Numbered from the stretch's first letter, positions 1-9,958 are shown. The stretch is 64,000 bases of DNA from Microvirga ossetica (GCF_002741015.1 NZ_CP016618.1:248001-312000), one strand, 5' to 3'. The notes: generated by a model not told the origin, from the sequence alone. Numbers and translations are program-made.

Positions 1-90
1 ATGCCGGTCAGACCCCGCAATGTGACAAGCGCTTCTTGTGGGCGCGGGCGGTCACGGAAGAGTAAGAAAGAGGTGCTGAAGCCGAGAGTG

Positions 91-1821
91 TCACTCTGGA
101 AGACCAGCCGCGCGTAGGCCACCAAACAAGGCATCCTGAAAGGATCGGCTCGGGGGCATTGAGGCTTGCTTGATCGCAGCAATCGTGATCCCTGGATGCG
201 CCTGAACAAGGCGGGCAAGCGCCTCTCGCGCCTCGTCCAATCTTCCCAGATTGGCGTATGCTGCCGCAACAATCCGCCACGCCCACGTCGCACTTGGCTT
301 TTCGGCAATCCCTTGGCACACCCAAGACGCGGCCTCTGCGAAGCGCTCGGCATGAAAGTGGGCGATGCCAATTCCGATGGCGGCATTGAAGTTGTATGGA
401 TCGAGTGGGCTAATGCGGATCGAGCGCTGGAAGTGCTCGATGGCAAGATCCGGCTGGTTGAGAAAGGTTCTGATAAAGCCGCTGTGATGCCATGCCCAGG
501 CTGAGTTCGGATCAAGCTGCACAGCCCTGTCAATGAGCGGGACTGCCTCAGTAAACTCTCTCCCGACCGCATGAGCCGACGCAAGGACTGTCAGCACGAG
601 CGGATCATCGCTATCGAGACGAGCGGCTTCCTTGGCAACCCTGAGAGCCGCCGAACGCTCCTCTTCCGGATGGTTGGTCCACAAGAATGGCACCCGTTGT
701 CCGTGACACCAAGCAGCAAGCGCTTTGGGTAGGGCGTAACTTGGATCAAGAGCCATCGCTTGCTCAAGCAGGCCGAGAGCCTCTTCATTCGTCGCACGTT
801 CCACCGCCCAGATCGACGGCAGAGCCCGCATAACGTAGTCATAGGCATGGAGGTTGCCGGGTCTCTTGCGCCGAGCACGCTCGATCTCGGAAGAGCGGAT
901 AGTGGGCTGCAAGGCTCCAATGATGCTCACAGTGATCCGGTCTTGTAAGTCGAACAGATCCGTGATCTCACCGTCGTAGTGGTCCGACCATATATAGCTG
1001 CCGCTCTGTCCATCAATGAGTTGCGCTGTAATCCTGACCCGATCACCCGCCCGCCGCATCGTACCTTCCAGCACATAGCGGACCCCAAGTTCTCGGCTGA
1101 CTCGCTTCACATCCACAGCACGCTCCTTGTAGGCGAGCGTGGAACTTCGCGCGATGACGAACAGAGAGCGAAAGCGCGACAGGGCAGAGGTCACCTCGTC
1201 CACGATTGCTTCAGCCAGAAAAGTTTGATCTGGATCTTCGCTCAGGTTTGTGAACGGCAGCACAGCAATGGACGGCTTGTCGGGGAGAGAAAGTGTCCTG
1301 ACCGAAGTATCTGCCCGAGCGGATTCGATCCCTCCGAACGAATACACCCGCACCGGTCTGGTGATGTTCTTGACCGTCTGCTCGCCCCGGCTCTCGAATG
1401 TGCGGTTGATCTTTCCCTCGATCTCATCGAAAACCTTGCCAGAGATCAGGACTCCACCAGGATCACATAGTGCCTCCAGGCGAGCGGCAACATTCACTCC
1501 TTCTCCATAAACATCACCGTCTTCCTCGATAATGATATCGCCAAGGTTGATGCCGATCCGAAGTTGGAGGGGACCAGTTGCTGTCTTCTCCTGGATAGAG
1601 ATGGCGCATCGCACAGCTTCCACCGGGCTGGGGAACTCGATCAGGAATCCATCGCCCGTGGTCTTCACCGTCCGTCCATGGTGCTGCGCCACATACGATT
1701 CAACGGTCTCCCGCTGGAGTGCTTTGATCCTTACGAGAGTGCCTTCTTCGTCCTTCTCCATCATGGACGAGAAGCCCACGACATCAGCGGCGAGAATGGC
1801 AGCGAGGCGTCGGGTGGTCAT
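91..1821 (-). CDS. Class III adenylate/guanylate cyclase with TolB-like and TPR domains (K-type)
   Basis: Predicted cytoplasmic nucleotide cyclase of 576 residues making cAMP or cGMP from ATP or GTP. The N-terminal cyclase domain (about 1-160) has all the expected catalytic residues: metal-binding D13 and D57, the substrate pair K53/D103, and N110/R114. A TolB-like (FlgO-type) domain follows at about 182-305, starting at the KPSIAVLPF motif, and TPR-like helical repeats fill 340-576. It is the last gene of a minus-strand run of three related cyclases, 34 bp after its upstream neighbour, so co-transcription is likely. The N-terminus (MTTRRLAAILAADVVGFSS) is nearly identical to that of the cyclase at 8204-9958. 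Which nucleotide is made, and the signal sensed by the TolB/TPR part, cannot be read from sequence. Confidence 0.9.
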   Translation of the reverse strand: MTTRRLAAILAADVVGFSSMMEKDEEGTLVRIKALQRETVESYVAQHHGRTVKTTGDGFLIEFPSPVEAVRCAISIQEKTATGPLQLRIGINLGDIIIEEDGDVYGEGVNVAARLEALCDPGGVLISGKVFDEIEGKINRTFESRGEQTVKNITRPVRVYSFGGIESARADTSVRTLSLPDKPSIAVLPFTNLSEDPDQTFLAEAIVDEVTSALSRFRSLFVIARSSTLAYKERAVDVKRVSRELGVRYVLEGTMRRAGDRVRITAQLIDGQSGSYIWSDHYDGEITDLFDLQDRITVSIIGALQPTIRSSEIERARRKRPGNLHAYDYVMRALPSIWAVERATNEEALGLLEQAMALDPSYALPKALAAWCHGQRVPFLWTNHPEEERSAALRVAKEAARLDSDDPLVLTVLASAHAVGREFTEAVPLIDRAVQLDPNSAWAWHHSGFIRTFLNQPDLAIEHFQRSIRISPLDPYNFNAAIGIGIAHFHAERFAEAASWVCQGIAEKPSATWAWRIVAAAYANLGRLDEAREALARLVQAHPGITIAAIKQASMPPSRSFQDALFGGLRAAGLPE

Positions 1822-1855
1822 TTGGGGAACCTGTCCTCGAAAGAGTGCGACGACG

Positions 1856-3622
1856 CTAACCTTCGGGAAGACCTAAGCTTCGAAACGCCTCCGCCAACTT
1901 CCGCTTGGTTGCATCGCTTCCCGGTGTTCGCTCCAGGATCTTGGAGACGGTCATCTCTGGGAACCGCTCCAGAAACGCCGCAAAAGCTAGCCTCGCATCA
2001 TCCATTCGTCCCGCGTGGAAGTAGGCGGCGGTGAGGGGGCGGTTCGCCCAAATCGCGTCGGGCTTTTCTCGCAGACCCTTCTCAATCCAGGCCGCCGCGC
2101 TGTCGTATTCCGCCTTGTCAAAGTACGCGCGACCAATACCAATGAGGACATTAAACGTGAGTGGGTCTACTGGGCTCAGCCGAAGAGCCCGGTGGAACTG
2201 CTCAATAGCTGTGTCTGGCTGCCGAGTGTAGACGTTTAACCAGCCGCTGCGCTGCCATGCCAAGGCAGAGTTCGGGTCGAGCATCAGCGCCTTTCCGATA
2301 AGAGTATGCGCCAGAGAGAAATCCCTCACAATGGAATAAGCAGCACCCGCACAGGTGAGGACGAGCGGGTCATTGCTGTCTAAGCGGGCCGCGTCTCGCG
2401 CCAAGGCCGTGGCCTTGTTCCGATCCTCCGACAGGTTCGTGGTTCGCAGGTAGGACAAACGGTGCGCGTAGCACCAAGCGGCTACTGCTTTCGGCAGCGC
2501 GTATCTCGGGTCAAGCGCAATGGCCCGCTCGGCAAGGCGGAGCCCTTCCTCAATCGTTTCTGTGTCATGGGACCAGATTGCCGGGAGAGCGCGCATCACG
2601 CAATCATACGCACCGAGGCTCTCTGGGCGTTTCCGTCTTGCCAGATCAATCTCGTTAACCGTGATGCTTGGTTCGATTGCACCTACAACCGCCTCCGTTA
2701 CGCGGTCTTGCACGTCGAAGATGTCGGAACCGTCTCCGTCGTAACGCTCGCCGCAAACATGATTGCCAGTTGTGGCATCAATCAACTGCGCCATAATCCG
2801 AAGGCGGCTCCCTGATTTTCTGACGCTCCCCTCGACAACATACCGCACTCCGAGTTCGCGGCTCACTTGGCGCACATCGAAAGCTCTGTGCTTGTAGCTG
2901 AACGATGAACTGCGCGAGATGACGAAAAATGACCGAAAGCGGGATAATGCGGCTGTTATCTCCTCGACGAGCCCGTCGGCTATATGATCCTGCTCAGGAT
3001 CGCCGGTCATATTCGTGAACGGCAGGACGGCGATAGAGGGCTTATTTGGCAGCGGCAATGCTCTGGGCTGCTCGCGGTTTGCCGGGAAGCCGGTGCCGAC
3101 GACTGCATAGCCGTGGATTGGACGCGCGAGGTTCTTTACCTCCCGCTCGCCGCAATCCTCGAACGTGAGCGGCAGCTTGCCCTCTATCTCCTCGTGTGCA
3201 CGCCCCGAGAGCCACACCCCTCCGGGTTCAGCAAGGCTCTGAAGACGAGCCGCAATGTTCACGCCGTCTCCGAACAGGTCTCCGCCTCTAACTATAACGT
3301 CGCCGACATGGACACCGATGCGGAACCGAAGACGGTCTTCCTCCGGGGTGTCGGCGGCTACCTCGCCGAGCTTCTGCTGGATGGTCACGGCGCACTGAAC
3401 CCCGTCCACGACACTCGGGAACTCCGCCAGGATACTGTCGCCAGCCGTATTGGCGATCCGACCTCCATGCTCTGCAATGAGCCGGTCCATAATCTGACGG
3501 TGGGCGGTCAGGATGCGGAGCGTTCCAACTTCGTCTTGGCTCATCAAGCGTGAATAGCCTGCCACGTCAGCCGCGAAGATGGCTGCCAGCCGCCGCTCGA
3601 CCTTGTGCTCCTGCGGAGCCAT
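1856..3622 (-). CDS. Class III cyclase homologue with TolB-like and TPR domains (N-type, Lys missing)
   Basis: 588 residues, with a cyclase domain at about 8-175, a TolB-like domain from the KPSIAVLPF motif (about 195-320), and C-terminal TPR-like repeats. Metal Asp residues D19 and D62, D115, N122 and R126 are present. The substrate-specifying Lys is replaced by Asn (N58 in IANTAGD). Base recognition may therefore be altered, or the protein may need a partner supplying the Lys, because class III active sites form between two subunits. It lies between two K-type cyclases on the same strand, 34 bp before the next gene and about 140 bp after the previous one. Its closest relative here by motif is the gene at 6444-8207, which has the same substitution. 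Confidence 0.88.
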   Translation of the reverse strand: MAPQEHKVERRLAAIFAADVAGYSRLMSQDEVGTLRILTAHRQIMDRLIAEHGGRIANTAGDSILAEFPSVVDGVQCAVTIQQKLGEVAADTPEEDRLRFRIGVHVGDVIVRGGDLFGDGVNIAARLQSLAEPGGVWLSGRAHEEIEGKLPLTFEDCGEREVKNLARPIHGYAVVGTGFPANREQPRALPLPNKPSIAVLPFTNMTGDPEQDHIADGLVEEITAALSRFRSFFVISRSSSFSYKHRAFDVRQVSRELGVRYVVEGSVRKSGSRLRIMAQLIDATTGNHVCGERYDGDGSDIFDVQDRVTEAVVGAIEPSITVNEIDLARRKRPESLGAYDCVMRALPAIWSHDTETIEEGLRLAERAIALDPRYALPKAVAAWCYAHRLSYLRTTNLSEDRNKATALARDAARLDSNDPLVLTCAGAAYSIVRDFSLAHTLIGKALMLDPNSALAWQRSGWLNVYTRQPDTAIEQFHRALRLSPVDPLTFNVLIGIGRAYFDKAEYDSAAAWIEKGLREKPDAIWANRPLTAAYFHAGRMDDARLAFAAFLERFPEMTVSKILERTPGSDATKRKLAEAFRSLGLPEG

Positions 3623-3763
3623 TAGACCCTCGGTGCAGTTTTCGGGTCAGATTCTGCTTGGGGAGGGGGCGGGTGTCCAGCCCACATCCAGGTTAAGGTC
3701 TCACAGCCGAGTTTTTGCAGGATGGCGGCTGGGCGAATGGCTAAAGCCTTATATGCAGCAACG

Positions 3764-5545
3764 TTACTCATCCCCCAAGATCTCCTGAGCCGCTCGTTCG
3801 ATTTGATCAATCCAAGATGGATGGGATGCGGGGACGAGACGCGCGAGACTCCCCTCGGCATCGCTGGTAGATCGTATCTCGGACGCCGCAGAATGAGCCT
3901 GACGGGTATCACCGAGCGTCTTGCAGCAAAGGACAACCACCTTCAGCGCTGGAATCCAGTGGGGCCGTAGGGACAGCGCTCGGCGTGCAGCGCTAAGCCC
4001 TGGCTCTGCGTTCCCCGAGAAGTAGTAGGCCACAGCAAGCAAAAACAGCCATGCGAAATTCTGTGGATCATAGGGAGAGAGGCGTAATCCGTGCTCCAGA
4101 GGCTCAATCGCGTCCTGTGGACGACCCGCATGGAGGAGCGCTGCCCCAAGGATCAAATGGCCGAGAGCGAAGCTGGGGCTGAGGCGAATGGCTCGCTGGG
4201 CGGCTGGAGTGGCGATCTCAAACTCGCCCCCGAACACATGCGTCACGGCGACAGCGTAATGGGAATATGGGTTCTTCTCATCAAGCTGCACGGCTTTGAG
4301 CCCAGCAGCCATGCCGTTTCGGAGATCTGCCTCAGCATCATCACCCCAACCATACGCTGCAAGACCGGCTTCAACGCGAGCCAACCAGATGTAGCCGTCC
4401 GCTGATTCGGGCTCGACCTCGATTGCCTTGAGGAAAAGCTTGCGGGCACGACGATGCGACTCCGGTCTGATCTTGTGGAACTCCCACATGCCGCGACGAA
4501 CGAGATCCCACGCGGTCAAGCTCTGTGGCCGCTGTGCCCCGCGTTGCCCTTCTTTCTTGAGGAGTTCGGGCTCGATGGCTCCGCAGACTTCTTCGGCAAT
4601 TTCGTCTTGGAGAACGAGAATGTCCCCGAGGTCGCGGTCGTATCGCTCGGCCCAGAGCGATCCACCCGTTTCAGCTTCCATCAGTTGAACCGAGGCACGG
4701 ACGTGGGAACCACTCCGACGGATGCTGCCGCTGAGGATGTAACGAACCCCAAGCCGCTGCGCGACCTGTTCAGTTTCGATGGCCTTTCCCTTGAACGGAA
4801 AAGAGGAGTTGCGGGGAATGACGTATAGCCATCGTGTCTTCGCGAGGGCTGTGATGATGTCGTCCGTGATACCGTCCGCAAAATACTCCTGCTCGGGATC
4901 ACCGCTCAAGTTCGTGAAGGGCAGAACGGCAATAGAGGGCTTATCAGCATGGTTTGGGCTTGGTCGTGCCGCCTTGGGCTCGCCGGATGATGTATTCTCA
5001 CGTTTAAGGGCATAGACATGAATGGGGCGGGCAATGTTCTTGAGGCGGTGCTCACCCCGATCCTCAAAGGGCAGGGCCAACTTGCCCTCAAGTTCGTCGA
5101 AGACCTTGGCCGATACGCAGATTCCGCCAGGATCGGCGATGCTCTCAAGGCGAGCCGCCACGTTGACGCTGTCACCGAGGATGTCTCCGTCTTCACCAGC
5201 GATGAGGTCACCTAGATTGATCCCTATCCGTAGCAGGACGCCCTGACCGTCAAGCTCGCGCTCGGCCCGGTCGGTGACACCGGCCTGCACCTCGATGGCG
5301 CAGAGGACAGCCTCGACTGGGCTGGCGAACTCCAGGAGTGCTCCGTCGCCCATGGTCTTAACAACTCGCCCATAATGCCGTGAAGCGGCTGGCCCAAGAA
5401 CCTCTGCCAAGATCGTGCGGATAGCCGAAACCGTGCCTTCCTCGTCCTTCTCCATCAGAAGCGAGGAGCCCACCACATCAGCAGCCAGAACGGCAGCGAG
5501 CCTTCGCTGTGACCTGGGACGCAGATCGGCCATGGACCTGTCCAT
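3764..5545 (-). CDS. Class III adenylate/guanylate cyclase with TolB-like and TPR domains (first gene of minus arm)
   Basis: 593 residues. The cyclase domain has D23, K63, D67, D121, N128 and R132, so the catalytic set is complete. The TolB-like domain begins at the KPSIAVLPFTNLSGDPEQEYFADG motif and is followed by a TPR-rich C-terminus. It is the promoter-proximal gene of the three-gene minus-strand cyclase run. Its TolB and TPR parts differ more from the other four than those do from each other (for example it has DLGDILVLQDEIAEEV where they have DIFDLQDRIT), so it may sense a different input. The start at MDRSMADLRP is uncertain; MADLRP, four codons later, is an alternative. Confidence 0.88.
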   Translation of the reverse strand: MDRSMADLRPRSQRRLAAVLAADVVGSSLLMEKDEEGTVSAIRTILAEVLGPAASRHYGRVVKTMGDGALLEFASPVEAVLCAIEVQAGVTDRAERELDGQGVLLRIGINLGDLIAGEDGDILGDSVNVAARLESIADPGGICVSAKVFDELEGKLALPFEDRGEHRLKNIARPIHVYALKRENTSSGEPKAARPSPNHADKPSIAVLPFTNLSGDPEQEYFADGITDDIITALAKTRWLYVIPRNSSFPFKGKAIETEQVAQRLGVRYILSGSIRRSGSHVRASVQLMEAETGGSLWAERYDRDLGDILVLQDEIAEEVCGAIEPELLKKEGQRGAQRPQSLTAWDLVRRGMWEFHKIRPESHRRARKLFLKAIEVEPESADGYIWLARVEAGLAAYGWGDDAEADLRNGMAAGLKAVQLDEKNPYSHYAVAVTHVFGGEFEIATPAAQRAIRLSPSFALGHLILGAALLHAGRPQDAIEPLEHGLRLSPYDPQNFAWLFLLAVAYYFSGNAEPGLSAARRALSLRPHWIPALKVVVLCCKTLGDTRQAHSAASEIRSTSDAEGSLARLVPASHPSWIDQIERAAQEILGDE

Positions 5546-5680
5546 ATTCGCACGGTAGAGCAGTTTGCGACGACCTTCGACTTGGGTCCAGCACCTTATC
5601 CGCTGCCGAAGCTGCGAGGAGTGATGCCCTTGGTAGCGGAGACGGCGGCGGAAGAGCGGGTTGGCTTAGAGATATTTGTC

Positions 5681-5935
5681 CTATCCCTTCCCGCCCTGAA
5701 TGACGGTTAGCTGCCGCATTCCTGGCGGGAGGTCCGGGGGAGGGCGGCTGATAGCCTCCAAGTCAGTGAATCTGGCTCTGCACTTTGGATCGTATTGGTC
5801 AGGAGACCGCTCCCATGGGAGAGACTTCCTCGGGCAGTCGAGGGCGATCCGGTCGACCAGATCACTTAGCTGGATGTGTGAGACGCTCAGGGTCAGGTCG
5901 CGAGCCACCAGCTCAACGAAGGCGCTGTGATCCAT
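5681..5935 (-). CDS. Small hypothetical protein, 84 residues
   Basis: I do not recognise the family. The ATG at 5935 is chosen because an AAGGGGGAAG Shine-Dalgarno-like stretch lies just upstream; a longer frame reaching 6028 lacks one. The product is soluble, starts MDHSAFVELVARDLTLSVSH, and contains a short Cys/Pro-rich middle followed by a PPPDLPPGM stretch. It has no transmembrane segment or known motif that I can see. It sits in the space between the divergent cyclase arms, about 135 bp upstream of the minus-arm cyclase start and on the same strand, so it could be the first gene of that transcript. Confidence 0.5.
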   Translation of the reverse strand: MDHSAFVELVARDLTLSVSHIQLSDLVDRIALDCPRKSLPWERSPDQYDPKCRARFTDLEAISRPPPDLPPGMRQLTVIQGGKG

Positions 5936-6443
5936 TGCGCTTCCCCCTTTCCCCTTCACGTTGGGTTGCCCAGCTTCACCGAAAGCAAGCCGATGAGACA
6001 TATGGGATTGAGGCTGGGTTAAGGGCACCCATCTGAATTGTCACAGAACTGTCAGATACCGGACAGACGCCATGGGGCCGACTGTGTAGGTGTGGAGTAC
6101 CGGCCATTTCTGCCCCTATGGGCCGGACCTTAAAGCGTTCCCTTGAGACGATGGGGGCGCTTTCTTTTTGTTTGGACCTTCTGGATCCTATCTGGCCAAA
6201 AGTGACCCCAGAGAGCCTGGAGTGGCAGGGGCGACAGTATCCTATTCGCTCAGCAAGGGCTTCCATCCTCGAATCTGATCGTCCCCTCGAAAGGGCAGGC
6301 CCTATTGCGACAGAGAAGGCCGTTACCGGAACCGCTGTCGAAGGCCGACTACCGCCCAGTCGGCTTTGTCGCACATTTGCATTGGCTCTGGACGAGTGCC
6401 ACGCGGGTCGGCACGATCACCTTTGTTCGTGTTAGAACCCCAT
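5936..6443. other. Intergenic region between divergent cyclase arms
   Basis: About 500 bp between the small minus-strand gene and the plus-strand cyclase. It should hold the promoter of the plus arm and probably that of the minus arm. I see no convincing sigma-70 pair, operator palindrome or RNA structure. Several frames stay open on both strands but none has recognisable protein content. Confidence 0.4.
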
Positions 6444-8207
6444 ATGCAATCGAACGAGCAAAAGGTCGAGCGACGTCTCGCGGCCATCTTCGCGGCCGAC
6501 GTGGAGGGCTACTCGCGTCTCATGGGGGTGGACGAGGTCGGGACGCTGCGGACGCTGACGGCTCATCGGGAGATCATGGACAGGCTCATCGGCGAGCACC
6601 AGGGCCGGATTGCCAACACGGCTGGAGACAGCGTCCTGGCAGAGTTCCCGAGCGTCGTAGAGGCCGTTCAGTGCGCCGTGGAGGTTCAGGAGGCACTCAC
6701 AGCCGCCAATGAGCCGCTCCCCGAGGGCCGTCAGGTCCGCTTCCGCATCGGGGTGCATGTGGGCGACGTGATGGTGAAGGGCGGCGATCTCTTCGGGGAC
6801 GGCGTCAACATCGCGGCTCGCCTGCAGGCCATCGCCGACCCGGGAGGGGTTTGCCTGTCTGACGCGGCGCATGAGCATGTCCGCAAGGCCTTGCCGCTCG
6901 CCTATCAGGACCTCGGATCGCAGCAGGTCAAGAACATCGCCCAGCCGGTGCGTGTCTACGCTCTGCGCGGCCTCAAGCCGAGCGCCGATCCGGACGGCTC
7001 GAAGGCCTTCCCGCTGCCGGACAGGCCCTCCATTGTGGTCCTGCCGTTCGACAACATGGGGCACGACCGGGAGGACGAGTATCTGGCGGACGGCATCGTC
7101 GAGGACATCACGGCCGCCCTGTCGCGCGTCCGCTCCTTCTTCGTCATCGCCCGCAACTCGACCTTCACGTACAAGGGCCAAGCCGTGACCGTGCAGCAGG
7201 TGAGCCGTGAGCTGGGCGTCCGCTATGTCCTCGAAGGCAGCATCCGCCGAGCCAGGGACAAGGTCCGCATCACGGCCCAGCTCGTCGACGCTGCGACGGG
7301 AGCGCACCTCTGGGCCGACCGCTACGATGGCACGCTGGAGGACATCTTCGACCTTCAGGACCGGATCACCGCGAGTGTGATCGGAGCCATTCAGCCGTCG
7401 ATCCGTGCTGCCGAGATCGACCGTGCGAGGCGCAAGCGGCCCGACAGCCTTGACGCGTATGATCTCGTCATGAGGGCTCTGCCTTACGTGTGGTCCTTGG
7501 ATGCGGCCTCCAACGCGACCGCGACAAAGCTGCTCGATGAGGCGCTCGGCCTCGATCCGACCTATCCCCTCGCCCTGTCGCTCTCCGCGTGGTGCAGCGG
7601 TCAGCGGGTCGTGTACAACTGGTCACCCGATCCCGAGGCGGAGAAGCAGGTAGCCATCGAGAAGGCGCAGAGCGCAGTGGACCTCGCGGAAGATGACCCG
7701 TTCGTCCTGACGGTGCTGGGAGCGGCGCTCACGATCACGAAGCAGTATCAGGCCGGTCTTCTGATGATCGAGAAGGCCTTGGCTCTCGACCCGAACTCGG
7801 CCTGGGCTTGGAACCGCAGCGGCTGGCTCAGGGTCTTTCTGGACGATCCAGAGACGGGCATCGGGCACTTCGAGAAGGCCATTCGCCTCAGCCCATTCGA
7901 TCCCATGGTCTTCAATGCGTATGTCGGCATCGCTGCCGCCCACTTCGTCGCCGGGCGCTACGAGACCTCTGTCGACTGGTACGAGAAGGCGTGCCTGACC
8001 AACCCGAAAGCCGTCTGGATCAACCGGATCCTCGCGCCAGCCTATGTGTTCGCGGGACGCCAGAAAGAGGCTGAAGCGGCAGTCCGGAAACTATTGGCTG
8101 CCTATCCTGGCCTGACGGCTCGAGCGGTCCGCTCTGTCCAGTCGTTCAGCGAGCGCGTGCGAGACCAGATGAGCGAGGGCCTCCGCAGAGCGGGCCTCCC
8201 CGAATGA
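6444..8207 (+). CDS. Class III cyclase homologue with TolB-like and TPR domains (N-type, Lys missing)
   Basis: 587 residues from the ATG at 6444; an open frame continues upstream to 6366, but the alignable cyclase region starts at MQSNEQKVERRLAAIFAADV. Key residues are D19, D62, D115, N122 and R126, with Asn (N58, IANTAGD) in place of the substrate-specifying Lys, exactly as in the gene at 1856-3622. The TolB-like domain begins at the RPSIVVLPF motif and TPR-like repeats follow. The stop codon overlaps the start of the next cyclase by four bases (ATGA), so translation of this N-type protein is likely coupled to that of a complete K-type protein. Confidence 0.9.
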   Translation: MQSNEQKVERRLAAIFAADVEGYSRLMGVDEVGTLRTLTAHREIMDRLIGEHQGRIANTAGDSVLAEFPSVVEAVQCAVEVQEALTAANEPLPEGRQVRFRIGVHVGDVMVKGGDLFGDGVNIAARLQAIADPGGVCLSDAAHEHVRKALPLAYQDLGSQQVKNIAQPVRVYALRGLKPSADPDGSKAFPLPDRPSIVVLPFDNMGHDREDEYLADGIVEDITAALSRVRSFFVIARNSTFTYKGQAVTVQQVSRELGVRYVLEGSIRRARDKVRITAQLVDAATGAHLWADRYDGTLEDIFDLQDRITASVIGAIQPSIRAAEIDRARRKRPDSLDAYDLVMRALPYVWSLDAASNATATKLLDEALGLDPTYPLALSLSAWCSGQRVVYNWSPDPEAEKQVAIEKAQSAVDLAEDDPFVLTVLGAALTITKQYQAGLLMIEKALALDPNSAWAWNRSGWLRVFLDDPETGIGHFEKAIRLSPFDPMVFNAYVGIAAAHFVAGRYETSVDWYEKACLTNPKAVWINRILAPAYVFAGRQKEAEAAVRKLLAAYPGLTARAVRSVQSFSERVRDQMSEGLRRAGLPE

Positions 8208-9958
8208 CAACCCGCCGTCTCGCAGCGATCCTCGCCGCCGACGTCGTCGGCTTTTCCAGCCTCATGGGTAAGGATGACGAAGGGACCCTCGCCCGCATTA
8301 AGAGCTTGCGGCGGGAGGTGGTTGAGCCGAAGGTCAATGAGCACCACGGACGGGTCTTTAAAACCACTGGAGATGGGCTCCTGGTTGAGTTTTCTAGCCC
8401 CGTGGAAGCCGTTCGCTGCGCTGTAGGAATTCAGCAGGCCCTCGCTGCACAAGCCGCTCAGGAGCCTTCACAGGCCATCCAGCTTCGCATTGGCATCAAT
8501 CTCGGTGACATCATGATCGAGGAGGATGGCGACGTTTATGGGGATGGTGTGAATACCGCAGCCCGGCTGGAGCAGATCGCGGAGCCCGGCGGCATCTCAA
8601 TCTCGGGGAAGGTCTATGAGGAGGTCCGGGACAAGCTCCCGTACTCCTTCGAAGACCAGGGGGAGAAGCAGGTCAAGAACATCGCGAGGCCGGTGAGGGT
8701 CTATAGCCTTCAGGCCGCTCCTATAGGCACTGATGCCCTCAGTGTGCGGTCGGCTCTGCCCCTTCCTGACAGGCCTTCCTTGGCCGTTTTGCCCTTCACC
8801 AACATGAGTGGCGACCCGGAGCAGGAGTACTTTGCCGACGGGGTGGTGGAAGAAATCATAACCGCCCTGTCCCGCGTGCGCTGGTTTTTCGTGATCGCCC
8901 GGAACTCGTCCTTCACCTACAAGGGCAGGTCCGTGGACATCCGGCAGGTCGGTCGAGAACTCGGCGTCCGCTATGTCCTGGAGGGCTCGATCCAAAAGTC
9001 TGGGAACCGGGTGCGGATCTCAGGGCAGCTCATCGAAGCCGCAAGTGGGCGGCATGTTTGGGCCGACAGGTTCGACAGTGAACTCGCCGACATCTTCGAT
9101 TTGCAGGACCGCATCACGGAGAGTGTCGTCGGAGCCATCGAGCCGAGCCTCAGGCGAGCGGAAATCGAGCGAGCATCCGCGAAGCGGACCGAGGATCTTG
9201 ACGCCTACGATCTTTATTTGCGGGCCATGGCAAATCACTTTGCACTCACCAGGCCTGCGAGCGATGAGGCCCTCCGACTACTCGATCGCGCTCTGGAGCT
9301 GGATCGGAACTACTCCGCGGCCAAGGCCCTCGCGGCCATCATCCATAACACTCGAGTAGTACAGAACTGGGCGGACCAGACGGAAATCGAGAGAGGCATC
9401 CAGTTGGCCCGAGAGGCGTTGGCCGACCATCGCGATGATCCGACGACGTTGAGAGGGGCGGCTGTCGCGCTGGCGTATCTGGCGCATGACTTTGAGCCGG
9501 CACTCGCCGCGATTGATCGTGCGCTAACGCTGAACCCGAATTCAGCGACGGCTTACGAGCACAGCGGCTGGATACGCTTGATAGTGAGTGACTGGCGCAC
9601 GTCGATAGATCACTTTCAGAAGGTGATGCGCTTGAGCCCCCTCGATCCCGCGATGGGTTGGTTCGTCGCGGGATTAAGCTGGGCGCTGCTGGTCGCCGGT
9701 CGCCCTGAGGAAGCGTTGCCATGGGCTCGAAAGGCCGCCCAGGAGATGCCGACATGGATGGGAGGTTTGCGACCTCTCATAATGGCCCTGGTGGAGCTTG
9801 GCCGCTTAGAGGAGGCGCGAGCCGTCGGGCAGAGGATGCTCGCCTTTGACCCGAAGTATACGATCGCTATCGCGGCGGCCCGCCATAGCTCGCAGCAAGA
9901 CCCGCAGTTTCGCGAGCGGTTTTTCGCGGCTTTGAGGGCCGCAGGTATCCCGGAATAG
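8204..9958 (+). CDS. Class III adenylate/guanylate cyclase with TolB-like and TPR domains (K-type)
   Basis: 584 residues with the full catalytic set: D13, K53, D57, D110, N117 and R121. The TolB-like domain starts at the RPSLAVLPF motif (about 188), with TPR-like repeats from about 340. Its ATG overlaps the preceding cyclase's stop by four bases, indicating translational coupling. The N-terminus matches that of the minus-strand gene at 91-1821, and the N-type then K-type order is the same in both arms. A heteromeric N/K cyclase is an inference from this arrangement and has not been shown. Confidence 0.9.
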   Translation: MTTRRLAAILAADVVGFSSLMGKDDEGTLARIKSLRREVVEPKVNEHHGRVFKTTGDGLLVEFSSPVEAVRCAVGIQQALAAQAAQEPSQAIQLRIGINLGDIMIEEDGDVYGDGVNTAARLEQIAEPGGISISGKVYEEVRDKLPYSFEDQGEKQVKNIARPVRVYSLQAAPIGTDALSVRSALPLPDRPSLAVLPFTNMSGDPEQEYFADGVVEEIITALSRVRWFFVIARNSSFTYKGRSVDIRQVGRELGVRYVLEGSIQKSGNRVRISGQLIEAASGRHVWADRFDSELADIFDLQDRITESVVGAIEPSLRRAEIERASAKRTEDLDAYDLYLRAMANHFALTRPASDEALRLLDRALELDRNYSAAKALAAIIHNTRVVQNWADQTEIERGIQLAREALADHRDDPTTLRGAAVALAYLAHDFEPALAAIDRALTLNPNSATAYEHSGWIRLIVSDWRTSIDHFQKVMRLSPLDPAMGWFVAGLSWALLVAGRPEEALPWARKAAQEMPTWMGGLRPLIMALVELGRLEEARAVGQRMLAFDPKYTIAIAAARHSSQQDPQFRERFFAALRAAGIPE

